Source of the DNA: a virus
Reading direction: 5' to 3' (one strand)
Length of the DNA: 64,000 nt
Virus record (IMG/VR): IMGVR_UViG_3300023175_000005
Location: 124,001-188,000 of that record
In this document: positions 10,225 to 19,472 of the stretch, piece by piece
How the letters are laid out: each line of letters starts with the position of its first letter
Numbering within the stretch: the stretch's first letter is position 1
Translations under genes and position numbers: made by a program
The notes under the pieces: generated by a model
Seen by the model: the letters and a program-made list of their open reading frames with translations, nothing else
Told to the model about the DNA's origin: nothing
The model's database searches: none

Positions 10225-11112
10225 ATGGCAGTAGGATCAGTAATATCAGCAGCACGTTACAATGCAATTCAGTCTCAAGTTGAACAAGTTTTAGGTGTTG
10301 GATCCGGCCGATTTGGTTATAACAATACAGTAACTAGTGCTCCGGTTTCAAGCGGATCAGGCACAGTAAACGAAGTGCATATGTCAGCACTAAAAGCAGA
10401 CTTAACAGATGCTTATGTACACCAAACTGGATCATCTCCTACACCTTTAACTAGTGTTGCTGTTGCAGATGATATTACAGATGCTGTATATTTAGAATAC
10501 GAAACAATTGGAAATTACATATATCTAAATAAAGATGATTTGTATGCTTCTACTCAAGCAAGTGTAGAATCTAAAGTTTCATCATCAAGAGGTACTTCTA
10601 GTCCTTGGGGAGATATTTCATCAAGAGAAACAATTACACACGAATTTACAGCGACATTTACTGATGCAAATCATAGACGTGCATTTTTCAATGCAGGAGG
10701 TCAAGTTAGAGTTAGCACAACAGTAACAAATGCATCTGGTGCAAAAGGATCTGACTGGGCATCTATGATGTCAGCAATAGGTACAGTCGCTATGGATAGA
10801 TCACAAACTACTGCATCATCGCCTGGAACATCGATTGGTAATTATGATCTTAACACAACGTATCAAACAATTTTTACTAAATCAGGTTCTGGTGTTTATG
10901 CAAGCAATAGTTATACTATTAAAGCTAAAGCAGACAGTGATACAGTTTTAAGATTTAAAGTTGAATTTTATGACGGTATTCCTGCAATTGGTGCTGGTGG
11001 CACTGATGAAGCAGTTATTGCAGATATTACATCAAGTGTTTCTCAACTAAGGGCAACGGGTTCATATGTGTCAGTACCGACTCCGACATACGCTAACGTT
11101 TCTACCTTATAA
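10225..11112 (+). CDS. Fibre-like virion protein, paralogue of next gene
   Basis: 295 residues. Layout: an N-terminal helical segment (SAARYNAIQSQVEQVLGVG), a VHMSALKADLTDAYVHQTGS block, a linker, then a beta domain with HRRAFFNAGGQVRV and DWASMMSAIGTVAMD, and a C-terminal part with TIFTKSGSGVYASNSY. The next gene has the same order of blocks (YLHQTGS, YYFNAGGQIRF, GMLSAMGTISFD, LLTKSGSGAYANNEY), so the two arose by duplication. There is no signal peptide or enzymatic motif. Its placement in the late block argues for a fibre or fibre-accessory role. Similar pairs occur, as far as I recall, beside fibre genes of pelagiphages and cyanophages. Confidence 0.75.
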   Translation: MAVGSVISAARYNAIQSQVEQVLGVGSGRFGYNNTVTSAPVSSGSGTVNEVHMSALKADLTDAYVHQTGSSPTPLTSVAVADDITDAVYLEYETIGNYIYLNKDDLYASTQASVESKVSSSRGTSSPWGDISSRETITHEFTATFTDANHRRAFFNAGGQVRVSTTVTNASGAKGSDWASMMSAIGTVAMDRSQTTASSPGTSIGNYDLNTTYQTIFTKSGSGVYASNSYTIKAKADSDTVLRFKVEFYDGIPAIGAGGTDEAVIADITSSVSQLRATGSYVSVPTPTYANVSTL

Positions 11113-11115
11113 GTA
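11108..11115 (+). promoter_or_regulatory. T4-type late promoter element (TATAAGTA)
   Basis: Seven of eight bases match TATAAATA. The element overlaps the preceding stop at 11110-11112, is followed by CAGTAGGAG and lies 15 bases before the ATG at 11131. If this is a true late promoter, the leader would be very short. It may instead act mainly through the AGGAG ribosome site. Confidence 0.45.
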
Positions 11116-11130
11116 CAGTAGGAGTTACTA

Positions 11131-12402
11131 ATGCCGTTTACTATTGGCCAAACAATTACTGCATCTAATTATAATACACTTCGTACAAACGTACTAGGTG
11201 TGTATCAAACTCTGTACGGACAATCACCTTATTCTAGCACAGTAACTGGTAATAGCACTCCTAATGCAGGTGATGGTGATCAAATTACAACCACTGAAAT
11301 GTTGAATTTATTTTTAGATGTTCAGGCAGCATACTTGCATCAAACAGGAAGTGTTAACAGTAATATTGCAGTACCAGAAGTTGGTTTAACAGTATCAGCA
11401 GACGAATCTGAAGCAGGCGGCCATAGCGGTATGATACTTGCTGTAGGTTTAACAAATCCTGCAACTATAACAACAGACACAAACCATAATTTAAAAGATG
11501 GAGTGTTAATAACATTTAATGACGTAGAAGGTACTACTGAACTAAACGGATTAAGTTACTATGTCAAAGTTACAGGGTCAGCCGATATAGAATTGTATAC
11601 AAACAGTGCGTTGACAACAGGTCTAAATGCAACAGGCTATACTACATTTAGCGGATACGGGCATTGGAATGCTCAAGCAACAGCAGTAACAGACGGCACA
11701 AAAATGGGTTACAATGATTATGAAACAGCGATTTTAGATGTTGTAAACTTTAATGGAGAAGTATCAGGTTGGCCTTTGCTTACCAACTTTACTTTAGGAA
11801 CACCTACTGCAAGTGCAACAAGAACAGCAAGTTGGGGCGGTACAGGTACAGGCGGCAGCGGTCCGCCTAATAGCATTTATCATGTAGTAACAGTGACATT
11901 TACAAGTGCTGCCGCATTAGGATATTATTTCAACGCTGGCGGCCAAATAAGATTTAATGCTTCTGCGTCAGGCGGCTCTGATCCTAAAGATACAGAATGG
12001 ATCGGTATGCTTAGTGCTATGGGCACAATATCATTTGACAAATATGATACTTCTGCAAGTAGCGGTACAAGTGCAGGCTTAGGCGCAGACGATCTAACAG
12101 CCTCATATCAAACTTTGCTAACTAAATCAGGAAGCGGTGCTTATGCAAATAACGAATATACACTTGAAGGACTTAAATCTGCTGGTAATGTGTTGAGATT
12201 TAGAATCAGCATGAATGACGATTACACCGGTACATTTTTTGATTACGACATAACTGCTGATTTTGATAGTTCTTGCACTTCTTTTAGACCAGACAGTAGT
12301 TTTACATATAATTCTACAACATATACAGCAGTTGATTTACCTCATCCTACAATATCAAACGCTACAGAATTGACTGCCGATTTAGCAAGTCCTCCGTCAT
12401 AA
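11131..12402 (+). CDS. Fibre-like virion protein, larger paralogue
   Basis: 423 residues. It shares the block order of the upstream 295-aa protein: TASNYNTLRTNVLGVYQ, AAYLHQTGS, FNAGGQIRF, GMLSAMGTISFD and SGSGAYANNEY. About 90 extra residues are inserted after the N-terminal block, between roughly residues 95 and 185 (including LAVGLTNPATITTDTNHNLK). That insert resembles a small beta domain seen in phage structural proteins that begin 'ITTDTPHGL'. A GTGTGGSGPP linker precedes the C-terminal beta domain. The ATG follows AGGAG with normal spacing. A tail-fibre or fibre-tip role is inferred from context. Confidence 0.75.
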   Translation: MPFTIGQTITASNYNTLRTNVLGVYQTLYGQSPYSSTVTGNSTPNAGDGDQITTTEMLNLFLDVQAAYLHQTGSVNSNIAVPEVGLTVSADESEAGGHSGMILAVGLTNPATITTDTNHNLKDGVLITFNDVEGTTELNGLSYYVKVTGSADIELYTNSALTTGLNATGYTTFSGYGHWNAQATAVTDGTKMGYNDYETAILDVVNFNGEVSGWPLLTNFTLGTPTASATRTASWGGTGTGGSGPPNSIYHVVTVTFTSAAALGYYFNAGGQIRFNASASGGSDPKDTEWIGMLSAMGTISFDKYDTSASSGTSAGLGADDLTASYQTLLTKSGSGAYANNEYTLEGLKSAGNVLRFRISMNDDYTGTFFDYDITADFDSSCTSFRPDSSFTYNSTTYTAVDLPHPTISNATELTADLASPPS

Positions 12403-12406
12403 TTAA

Positions 12407-12414
12407 GTTAAATA
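12407..12414 (+). promoter_or_regulatory. Weak late-promoter-like element (GTTAAATA)
   Basis: TAAATA core with two mismatches to the consensus, located in the 39-base gap before the 115-aa gene, 27 bases before its ATG, and followed by GTAGGAG. The position is better than that of the 8701 copy. It is the last plausible late promoter seen in the window: everything downstream is tightly packed. Confidence 0.4.
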
Positions 12415-12441
12415 CGTACATTATTATGTAGGAGTATCCGT

Positions 12442-12789
12442 ATGGACGATCGTCTTGAACAAGCAATAGATTCTGCCAATTTTTTAATTACATTAGAAAA
12501 TACAAAACGCATATTGAAAGAGCAATATAAAGAATCTTTGGTTTGCTATCATAACAAAGGACAATTTAGTATTAGCATGGAACTTATAAGTTATTTGCAA
12601 ACACTAATAGGCATGAATCAAACAGAAACTGTTCTAATTGACGATCACGATATTCCTATTCAAATCGAAAATTTAAAACTTTTTGTTTTAGAAGTAATGA
12701 ATCAATTTTATAATGCAAACAACAAATATCTTATAGAGTATAACAAACTTGTTAAAAAGAGGTCAACAAAGGATATTGTAGAAGTATGA
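12442..12789 (+). CDS. Conserved small phage protein next to fibre genes, function unknown
   Basis: 115 residues, acidic N-terminus, mostly helical by eye. It begins MDDRLEQAIDSANFLITLEN and contains SMELISYLQTLIGMNQTETV and FYNANNKYLIEYNKL. I recall similar ~110-aa proteins beside tail-fibre genes in marine T4-like phages, but no function is known to me. There is no signal peptide or Cys-pair motif. The GTAGGAG ribosome site at 12428-12434 fixes the start. Its stop overlaps the ATG of the first glycosyltransferase-like gene (ATGA), so it links the structural block to the accessory array. Confidence 0.7.
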   Translation: MDDRLEQAIDSANFLITLENTKRILKEQYKESLVCYHNKGQFSISMELISYLQTLIGMNQTETVLIDDHDIPIQIENLKLFVLEVMNQFYNANNKYLIEYNKLVKKRSTKDIVEV

Positions 12790-13637
12790 GCAAAGGTGTC
12801 CTCTTTATTGCAAGAAACAATAAAGAAATTAACTATCTTTACCAAGCAGTGTTCAATGCACACAGAGTACACAAATATTTAGGTGTACCTGTTTCGATAA
12901 TTACAGATAACAAAGAATATTTAGAAACACGATTCGATAGTCATCCTTTTGAACATGTTATAGAAATTCCAAACGATCAAGATTATGGATATAGAAAATA
13001 CAATGACGGAACGTATTCTAAAAGAAATTTAGAATGGAAAAACACTTCACGGGCAAAAGCATACGACCTTTCTCCTTACGAAGAAACACTATTATTAGAT
13101 ACAGATTATATAATTGCAAATAGTTTGTTAAAAGATTGTTTTAACCAATTACATGATTTTTTAATTTATAAGGATAGTGTTGAACTTAGTGGATGGAGAG
13201 ACGTATCAGAATTTGAATTATGTAGTGACAAGACAATAGATTTTTATTGGGCAACTTGTGTATATTTTAGAAAAAGTCCTGACAACAAACGGTTCTTTGA
13301 TCTGCTTCATCATATATCAGAGAATTGGGAACATTATAGAAACTTGTACCAAATTAAAAGTGCAATTTTTCGTAATGATTATGTTTTTAGTGTTGCAATA
13401 CACATAATGAATGGACATTATAAAAACGGGTTTGCAAAAACTTTACCTGGTAAATTGTTTTATACAATTGATAGAGATTTGCTTATTGACATTGATGGCG
13501 ATGATTTTTTATTTTGTTTAGAGAAAAAAGATAGTTTTGGTAATTACATGCCATTGAGAATGAGAGGTTCTAATGTACATGTAATGAATAAATTTAGTTT
13601 AACGAGAGCAATGTATGTCCCAGAATTCAAAGATTAA
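12786..13637 (+). CDS. GT-A-type glycosyltransferase-like protein with DTD motif
   Basis: 283 residues. The N-terminus (GVLFIARNNKEINYLYQAVF) begins a nucleotide-sugar-binding-like fold. A DxD-type metal motif appears at residues 105-107 in LLLDTDYI, followed by an acceptor-side region (DFYWATCVYFRKSPDNKRFF). The arrangement resembles GT8-like or phage glycosyltransferase-like proteins. The next gene is a distant paralogue with VLDVDMLVLDD. The ATGA overlap with the upstream gene and the 23-base overlap with the downstream gene suggest coupled translation. The transferred sugar and acceptor are unknown. Fold assignment rests on motif and order, not on an alignment. Confidence 0.6.
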   Translation: MSKGVLFIARNNKEINYLYQAVFNAHRVHKYLGVPVSIITDNKEYLETRFDSHPFEHVIEIPNDQDYGYRKYNDGTYSKRNLEWKNTSRAKAYDLSPYEETLLLDTDYIIANSLLKDCFNQLHDFLIYKDSVELSGWRDVSEFELCSDKTIDFYWATCVYFRKSPDNKRFFDLLHHISENWEHYRNLYQIKSAIFRNDYVFSVAIHIMNGHYKNGFAKTLPGKLFYTIDRDLLIDIDGDDFLFCLEKKDSFGNYMPLRMRGSNVHVMNKFSLTRAMYVPEFKD

Positions 13638-14469
13638 TTTTACATTGTTTGCACAAAATACAGATGTTGATTATGTTCAGCAAGCATGTCTTTGCGCAAT
13701 GAGTATTAAAAATTCAAATCCGAACAGTTCTATTTGTTTGGTAACAAATGATGTTGTGCCTGATAAGTATCAAAATTTATTTGATTATATAAAAGAAATA
13801 CCTTGGGGAGATGCTGCACAAGGACAAGAATGGAAGATTCATAATCGCTGGAAATTATACCATGTTACTCCGTATGATAATACAATTGTATTAGATGTTG
13901 ATATGCTTGTGCTAGACGACATTAGCCGTTGGTGGGAATTTTTACAAACAAAGGAATTATTTTTTACATCAAATGTAAGAACATATAGAAATGATATTGT
14001 CACAAGTAGATTTTATAGGCCAGCATTTGATAAATTTTATTTGCCAGATACTTATGTGGGATTTTATTATTTTAAAAAATCTGATCTAGCACACACTTAT
14101 TTTAAATGGCTCGAACTAGCAGTTAATAATTGGGAAAAGTTTCAAGGAGATTTTGCAGGAGGCAAATACTATCAGCGTGTAGCAAGTATTGACATGCTGA
14201 CTGCAATAATTATAAAAATTCTTGGAATCGAAAACGAAGTCACCTGCAAAGTTAGAGATTATCCCCATTTTACACATATGAAGTTACATTGCCAAAATTG
14301 GACTAATGTTAAAGTAGACAGTTGGCAAAAGTATGTAGGCACATATCTTACAAATGACGGTAAATTAAAAATAGGCAACTATTTCCAACAAGGTGTCTTT
14401 CATTATACAGAAGATGACTTTGTAAACGATAGAATTATAAACATATATGAAAAGCTTGTAGGAGTTTAA
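13615..14469 (+). CDS. GT-A-type glycosyltransferase-like protein (DVD motif)
   Basis: 284 residues, paralogue of the preceding gene. N-terminal FTLFAQNTDVDYVQQACLCA, then NRWKLYHVTPYDNTIVLDVD with the DxD at residues 94-96, and YVGFYYFKKSDLAHTYFKWL in the acceptor half. GT8-like enzymes place a DxD after a similar 'K...l.....yd.vlylD.D' stretch, which supports a retaining glycosyltransferase-like role. The gene overlaps its upstream neighbour by 23 bases. It may modify a virion or host-surface glycan; this is inference. Confidence 0.6.
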   Translation: MSQNSKINFTLFAQNTDVDYVQQACLCAMSIKNSNPNSSICLVTNDVVPDKYQNLFDYIKEIPWGDAAQGQEWKIHNRWKLYHVTPYDNTIVLDVDMLVLDDISRWWEFLQTKELFFTSNVRTYRNDIVTSRFYRPAFDKFYLPDTYVGFYYFKKSDLAHTYFKWLELAVNNWEKFQGDFAGGKYYQRVASIDMLTAIIIKILGIENEVTCKVRDYPHFTHMKLHCQNWTNVKVDSWQKYVGTYLTNDGKLKIGNYFQQGVFHYTEDDFVNDRIINIYEKLVGV

Positions 14470-15048
14470 ATGTTACAAATATCTACTAACAAATTTATTT
14501 ACTTTGATGAAAATGGAGAACTTTTATCTGTTAGCAATACTAACGCAGAAGAAGGGAACTGGATTGAAGTAGACATTGATGCAGTTAAAGATATTTTAGA
14601 TGCAAAGGATTCTATGACAAATTATAGTGTTGCATTTGATAGCACTACAAAAAAATATGAACTAAAGCATAAACTTATAGCAGTAGACTTCAATACTGAT
14701 ATATGGTATGACATTTTTGAAATACCAATTACAGAAAAAGCAGATGTAATTGTTACACAAGATTGTAAAAATAAAGAATGGTTATTTGAACTAGATCCTA
14801 TGATAGTAAAAGAAACAAAATCTAAAGACTCTTTTTATAACTTTCCTATGCAATTCTCGATCACAGAGTTTAATGATCCTCATAATTTATTGCAGTTTAT
14901 TAAGTTTGGCTTTAGAGATTTGATAGAAGAAAATGTAGTAAAAGTTGCGTTTGATGATAATTTTAAGGTAGACAAAACTGACATAAGTGTGTATACTATT
15001 AAAAAATTCGATACCTATTGTCGGAGAACGGTGAATGAGCAAATTTAA
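14470..15048 (+). CDS. Hypothetical protein in glycosyltransferase block
   Basis: 192 residues. Not recognised. It begins MLQISTNKFIYFDENGELLS and is rich in acidic residues and beta-type sequence, with no Cys cluster, signal peptide or nucleotide-binding motif. Two Cys are present, neither in a paired motif. The start directly follows the upstream stop and is preceded by GTAGGAGTTTAA, a good ribosome site. It overlaps the next gene by 14 bases. It could be a small accessory or virion-associated protein; no function is claimed. Confidence 0.6.
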   Translation: MLQISTNKFIYFDENGELLSVSNTNAEEGNWIEVDIDAVKDILDAKDSMTNYSVAFDSTTKKYELKHKLIAVDFNTDIWYDIFEIPITEKADVIVTQDCKNKEWLFELDPMIVKETKSKDSFYNFPMQFSITEFNDPHNLLQFIKFGFRDLIEENVVKVAFDDNFKVDKTDISVYTIKKFDTYCRRTVNEQI

Positions 15049-15976
15049 AATACTAGACTATGACATTATCTATCTTAGTTATGACGAACCTAATGCTGAA
15101 AAAAACTATGCAGATTTGTGTAGGAAAATTCCTTGGGCTAAACGTGTACACGGTGTAGACGGAAGTGATGCAGCACACAAGGCATGTGCAGAACTTTCAG
15201 AGACGGATAGATTTATTACTATCGATGGCGATAATATTATTGATTCTGAGTTTCTTACAAAAGAATATGATTTAGAAACACACGAAGACATGCACTGGAA
15301 TCGTGATATAAAGTTTGAAGACTGTGTAGTAAGTTGGAGTGCTAGAAATACAATTAACGGACTAATGTACGGTAACGGCGGTATTAAATGCTGGCCTAAA
15401 GATAAAGTGTTAAACATGCGTACACACGAAAATGCAGATCCTAATAATGCACATGCTCAAGTTGATTTTTGTTGGGACTTAGAATATATTCAAATGAATG
15501 CGTGTTATAGCGAAATTATGAATAATGCTACTCCGCAGCAAGCATGGCGTGCTGGATTTAGAGAAGGTGTCAAAATGGCACTTGACAGAGGTATGAAACC
15601 TACTTTGAATGATTTTAAACGTAATCATTGGAAGAACTTGCATCGTTTGTATATTTGGCTAATGATAGGCGCTGATGTAGAAAATGGTAAATGGGCTATT
15701 TACGGCGCAAGAGAAGGTCTTTATAAAACAATGTGTACGGATTGGGACTTTGTAAATGTTCGTGATTTTAAATGGTTAAATGAATATTGGGCAAATGAAG
15801 TTGAATCTAAAGTATCTTTAGAAGGACTTGAAGATTCAATTGAGGAATATGGTATTAAACTAATTAACGAACTCGATTTACCTATTGCTGAAGAATGCTT
15901 AACTGCACAACAAAGTAATTTTTTCAAAACAGTATATCAAAATCCGGGTAGAACTGCTGGACAACAATTTATATGA
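15035..15976 (+). CDS. DGD-motif glycosyltransferase-like protein
   Basis: 313 residues. N-terminal YDIIYLSYDEPNAEKNY, then RVHGVDGSDAAHKACAE and DRFITIDGDNII, with a DxD-type motif at residues 64-66. NTINGLMYGNGGIKCWPKD follows. The same order of blocks forms the C-terminal domain of the 854-aa repeat protein at 31720 (YDVVFISYQEPNADENY, RVHGVKG, IVDGDAQIV, NPINDLVYGYGGLKLFP), so the two share a family. The later part (residues ~165-250, QAWRAGFREGVKMALDRG and WAIYGAREGLYKTM) is also shared. An enzymatic role is inferred from the DGD motif. The gene overlaps its neighbours by 14 and 4 bases. Confidence 0.6.
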   Translation: MSKFKILDYDIIYLSYDEPNAEKNYADLCRKIPWAKRVHGVDGSDAAHKACAELSETDRFITIDGDNIIDSEFLTKEYDLETHEDMHWNRDIKFEDCVVSWSARNTINGLMYGNGGIKCWPKDKVLNMRTHENADPNNAHAQVDFCWDLEYIQMNACYSEIMNNATPQQAWRAGFREGVKMALDRGMKPTLNDFKRNHWKNLHRLYIWLMIGADVENGKWAIYGAREGLYKTMCTDWDFVNVRDFKWLNEYWANEVESKVSLEGLEDSIEEYGIKLINELDLPIAEECLTAQQSNFFKTVYQNPGRTAGQQFI

Positions 15977-17355
15977 AATCAGAAACAGATAGAATTAAAG
16001 AAGCCGCTAGTATAATGGAGGATGTAAGTCCGACATTCTGTTTGGCTAAGTGGCATCATACTACAATTTATTTACACACAGGTGATACACACAGTTGCTA
16101 TCATCCGTCGCCGCATAAGATTGATTTAGAAGAAATTAAAAACAATCCTAGTGCATTGCACAATACACTTACAAAGAAAAAAGAACGTGCAAAAATGCTT
16201 GTAGGTGAAAAACCTAAAGGCTGTACCTATTGCTGGAATGTCGAAGCACTAGGAGATGATCATATTTCTGATAGAAACATTCGTAATGAAAGTATTTACA
16301 AGCCTGAGCGATTACAAGAAATTGTAGATTCGCCTTGGGATTTTGACGTAAATCCAGAATATATCGAAATTGCATTTAGTAATGAATGCAATTTTAAATG
16401 TGGATATTGTTCACCTATGGCAAGTAGTAGCTTTTATAACGAAGTCAAAAAACATGGTCCGTATGATATGGTTAAAAATCATCGATGCGATGTTGATTGG
16501 TTTCAGCCTATGGAAGAAGGATCAAATCCTTACGTAGATGCATGGTGGAAATGGTGGCCTGAAGTAAGTAAGACACTAAACATTTTACGCATTACAGGCG
16601 GTGAGCCTCTTATGCATAAAAGCACATGGCGTATATTTGACGAACTTAAAGAAAATCCACGTCCTCATATTGAACTTAACCTCAATAGTAACATGGGTTT
16701 AAGTCCACGCATTGTGTCTAAGTTTGCCGATAATGTAAAAGAACTTTTAGAAGGTAACAAAATTAAAAAGTTTAAAGTATATTCTAGTATAGATACATTT
16801 GATAATCGTGCAGAATATCTTCGCACAGGTTTAGATGTAAATCTTTGGGAAAGTAATATGAAAAACTTTTTAAATATTACTGGCTCCGATTTAACAATCA
16901 TGTGTACGTTTAATATTCTTAGTGTTACAAGTTTTAATTTATTCCTACAAAAAGTTTTAGATTGGCGTAAAGAATTTTATGATCCTAAGCGTAGACGTAT
17001 TAGATTTGATACACCTTATCTAAAAGAACCGTTACAATATGATATGCATATTTTACCTAAGGATGAATTTTTGCCTTACATGGATAAAATTTTACAATTT
17101 ATTAATGACAATAGAGACGACAAAGACACTACGAAATTTAGTGATTTAGAATATGAACGTTTTCGTAGAGTAAGAAATTATTTTGCAAATGTTAACTATG
17201 ACGAACCGAGAGTAAAAGAAGGCAGAGCAGATTTTTACAATTGGTTTAATGAATATGATGTTAGAAGAAACGTTAATTTTTTAGAAACATTTCCTGAGAT
17301 GGAAGGGTTTTATAATTTATGTAAGCAAACTAAGGATGAACTAGAAGTTGTCTAA
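15973..17355 (+). CDS. Radical SAM protein with N-terminal twitch-like Cys module
   Basis: 460 residues. The radical SAM CxxxCxxC is at Cys139, Cys143 and Cys146 (CNFKCGYC), and the SAM-contacting GGEP is at 209-212 (RITGGEPLM). Before the barrel, Cys23, Cys42, Cys84 and Cys87 (CTYC) form a module likely to bind an auxiliary [4Fe-4S] cluster. Such proteins are called twitch-domain radical SAM proteins. All four N-terminal Cys positions are identical in the 507-aa protein at 30197, its closest relative here. The C-terminus (RRNVNFLETFPEMEGFY) carries a tail shared by several paralogues. Substrate unknown. It overlaps both neighbours by 4-8 bases. Confidence 0.88.
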   Translation: MKSETDRIKEAASIMEDVSPTFCLAKWHHTTIYLHTGDTHSCYHPSPHKIDLEEIKNNPSALHNTLTKKKERAKMLVGEKPKGCTYCWNVEALGDDHISDRNIRNESIYKPERLQEIVDSPWDFDVNPEYIEIAFSNECNFKCGYCSPMASSSFYNEVKKHGPYDMVKNHRCDVDWFQPMEEGSNPYVDAWWKWWPEVSKTLNILRITGGEPLMHKSTWRIFDELKENPRPHIELNLNSNMGLSPRIVSKFADNVKELLEGNKIKKFKVYSSIDTFDNRAEYLRTGLDVNLWESNMKNFLNITGSDLTIMCTFNILSVTSFNLFLQKVLDWRKEFYDPKRRRIRFDTPYLKEPLQYDMHILPKDEFLPYMDKILQFINDNRDDKDTTKFSDLEYERFRRVRNYFANVNYDEPRVKEGRADFYNWFNEYDVRRNVNFLETFPEMEGFYNLCKQTKDELEVV

Positions 17356-18190
17356 TTTGTTTTGTTACGGGTGCAGTTTTACAAATTACAGTTGGCCTAT
17401 GTATCCTGAATACTTGGCACAGGAGTTTGATAAAACATTTAATTGTGGATTATCTGGTTTAGGTAATTTTGCAATATATCATAGATTACTAGGCACTGTT
17501 TTAGAAAACAAAATTAAAGAAAATGATACTGTAATTGTTCAGTGGTCAGAGCCATCAAGGCATGATTACCTTGACAAAGAAGAAGAATGGTCTAATATTG
17601 GCGGCGGCTTAGCCTTAGAACTAACTGCAAAAAGATTAGATCATATTATATCTCATAGTTCGTCTTACGTTAAAACTTTGACATATATGTTTCATACAGT
17701 TAACTTACTTGAATCTTTAAAAGTTAACTGGACTTTTCTTTTTCTTACACCAGATGCAATGGCACACCTAAGTATTCAAAGAGGTAAACATATAGATTTA
17801 GCAGGACATCAAAAACGCATAGCACAAAATATGACGAACAAAGTTAACAAGTATCGTCATAAGTTTATCGAGTTACCATTAATGCATCACTTTAATCATA
17901 AAGATCCTGTGTTTATGACAAATCATGGTGGCAATTGGTGGGATGACCATCCTAGACCTAAATCAACATATAAATTTGTAAAGGAAGTTTTAGCACCAAA
18001 ATTACAAATTAATACTAATAATATAACTAGTTACAACAAATATGTTTGTAACAGAATATTTGTACCTGTAAAAGAAAGAACATACAATCAAGAATTTATG
18101 ATTGAAGCAATGCGTGAGTTACCTGACAATCTCAAGTATAGTTATGATATAAGTGAATTAATAAATGAAACAATTGATATGGGCATATAA
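17348..18190 (+). CDS. SGNH/GDSL hydrolase-like protein
   Basis: 280 residues, TTG start inside the preceding gene. The N-terminal FCYGCSFTNYSW resembles the GDS block I with the candidate nucleophile Ser10. NCGLSGLGNFAIYH resembles block II, VIVQWSEPSR block III, and WWDDHPRPKS could supply the C-terminal Asp/His. SGNH enzymes are esterases or O-acetyl transferases and deacetylases that act on glycans or lipids. Relatives lie at 29287 and 36450. A role in de-/acylating a glycan is plausible, but divergence is high, so activity is not certain. Confidence 0.55.
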   Translation: MSNLFCYGCSFTNYSWPMYPEYLAQEFDKTFNCGLSGLGNFAIYHRLLGTVLENKIKENDTVIVQWSEPSRHDYLDKEEEWSNIGGGLALELTAKRLDHIISHSSSYVKTLTYMFHTVNLLESLKVNWTFLFLTPDAMAHLSIQRGKHIDLAGHQKRIAQNMTNKVNKYRHKFIELPLMHHFNHKDPVFMTNHGGNWWDDHPRPKSTYKFVKEVLAPKLQINTNNITSYNKYVCNRIFVPVKERTYNQEFMIEAMRELPDNLKYSYDISELINETIDMGI

Positions 18191-19472
18191 TTGGATTGGG
18201 CCACTAGGTCCTTTAAATAACCATAAGATACCAGATGTATATGATCTGGCTAAGCGCATTGACGACATTGATGTTAAGTTTAGCGATGCAACAATGGAGC
18301 ATGATCCTGCTGTTATGGAGATAGGAAATTTTGTACCTTGCAAAATTATTCCATCTTCCGAGATAAAAGATATAGGGGATAGCAAATTTTTCTATGAAGT
18401 TATTTTAAGTCCTAACTTAAATTACATGTCTATCACAATGGATATGTTTTGCGGATTTTTACAAAGAACGCCTATTCCTGGCGAGGTTTGGGATAAAATT
18501 TACAATGGTAACGGATATCTATTTGTAAACTGTAGATATGAAAGTTTTGTTACGCATAGAGATTTTCAAACATTACATGATTATTTTAATAGTCAAGGTG
18601 TGCCCTTGAACAAAGTTATCTATGCAACAAACTGTGCAAATATACAAACTATTTACGACAAGTACTGTTTACAAGCAGGTGTAGGCGAAGATAAATTAAA
18701 TGTCGAATATATGGGTTTGTATATACAAATTACAAAAGACATTTTACGTGATGAAGTTTATGAAAGTCGTGTTGACTTGGGCAAACAAGATAGATTGTTT
18801 TTAAATTTTAACAGACGTAGTCATGAACATCGTATGTTGCTGTTATTGCAAATGATTAAAAATGATATGCTAGATGACTGTCATATGAGTTTTGACAGAC
18901 ATGGAGGTGTTAATAGACCATTTGAACATTTTATATACGATTTTGAGAGAACTTCTTCAAAATATAATTTAGAATTTGAAAGAGAAGATTTTGAAAATTT
19001 ATGGGACGATTTGCCTTTTGTGCTAGACAGTAAACATTTTGACAGATTTCCTGTAGAAGAACACTTAATGGATACTGCTGAATGGTATGATCGAACATAT
19101 ATTCATCTTGCAAGCGAAACAAATTTTGAAAATAATGTAATTCATTTGACAGAAAAAACAATGAAGCCAATTATATTCAAACAACCATTTATTATTGTTG
19201 GCCCTGCGTTTACACTTCAGTATCTTAAAAAATTAGGATTTAAAACTTTTGATGCTTGGTGGGACGAAAGTTATGATGAAACACTAAATGGGAAAGATAG
19301 AATGCAAGCAATTATAAAAGTATGTAAAGATATCAAGTCTTGGCCTAAACAAAAATTAAAACAGTTATATACACAAACACATGAGATACGAGAATACAAT
19401 ATTCAACATTTTAAAAATTTAAAACCTGTAGAACTATTAGATCTTGTTGAAAAATATGGAGCAGACATATGA
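18165..19472 (+). CDS. GT10-like (fucosyltransferase-type) glycosyltransferase-like protein
   Basis: 435 residues. An N-R-R-x-x-x-x-R block (FLNFNRRSHEHR) lies near residues 212-223. The C-terminal signature is HLTEKTMKPIIFKQPFIIVG (TEK at 329-331), followed by LKKLGFKTFDAWWDESYDE. The E-K-x(4)-P-type signature resembles the donor-binding region of family GT10 fucosyltransferases. The same two blocks occur in the 409-aa gene at 20434 and twice in the 721-aa gene at 23554, defining a local family. ATG at 18165 overlaps the upstream gene by 26 bases. Donor and acceptor unknown. The neighbouring GDP-sugar epimerase would fit a GDP-sugar donor. Confidence 0.5.
   Translation: MKQLIWAYNWIGPLGPLNNHKIPDVYDLAKRIDDIDVKFSDATMEHDPAVMEIGNFVPCKIIPSSEIKDIGDSKFFYEVILSPNLNYMSITMDMFCGFLQRTPIPGEVWDKIYNGNGYLFVNCRYESFVTHRDFQTLHDYFNSQGVPLNKVIYATNCANIQTIYDKYCLQAGVGEDKLNVEYMGLYIQITKDILRDEVYESRVDLGKQDRLFLNFNRRSHEHRMLLLLQMIKNDMLDDCHMSFDRHGGVNRPFEHFIYDFERTSSKYNLEFEREDFENLWDDLPFVLDSKHFDRFPVEEHLMDTAEWYDRTYIHLASETNFENNVIHLTEKTMKPIIFKQPFIIVGPAFTLQYLKKLGFKTFDAWWDESYDETLNGKDRMQAIIKVCKDIKSWPKQKLKQLYTQTHEIREYNIQHFKNLKPVELLDLVEKYGADI

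Noticed and set aside
12417-12430. TACAT/ATGTA inverted repeat as a terminator or operator
   Set aside because: A 5-bp AT-only stem with a 4-base loop and no T-run; too weak to call.
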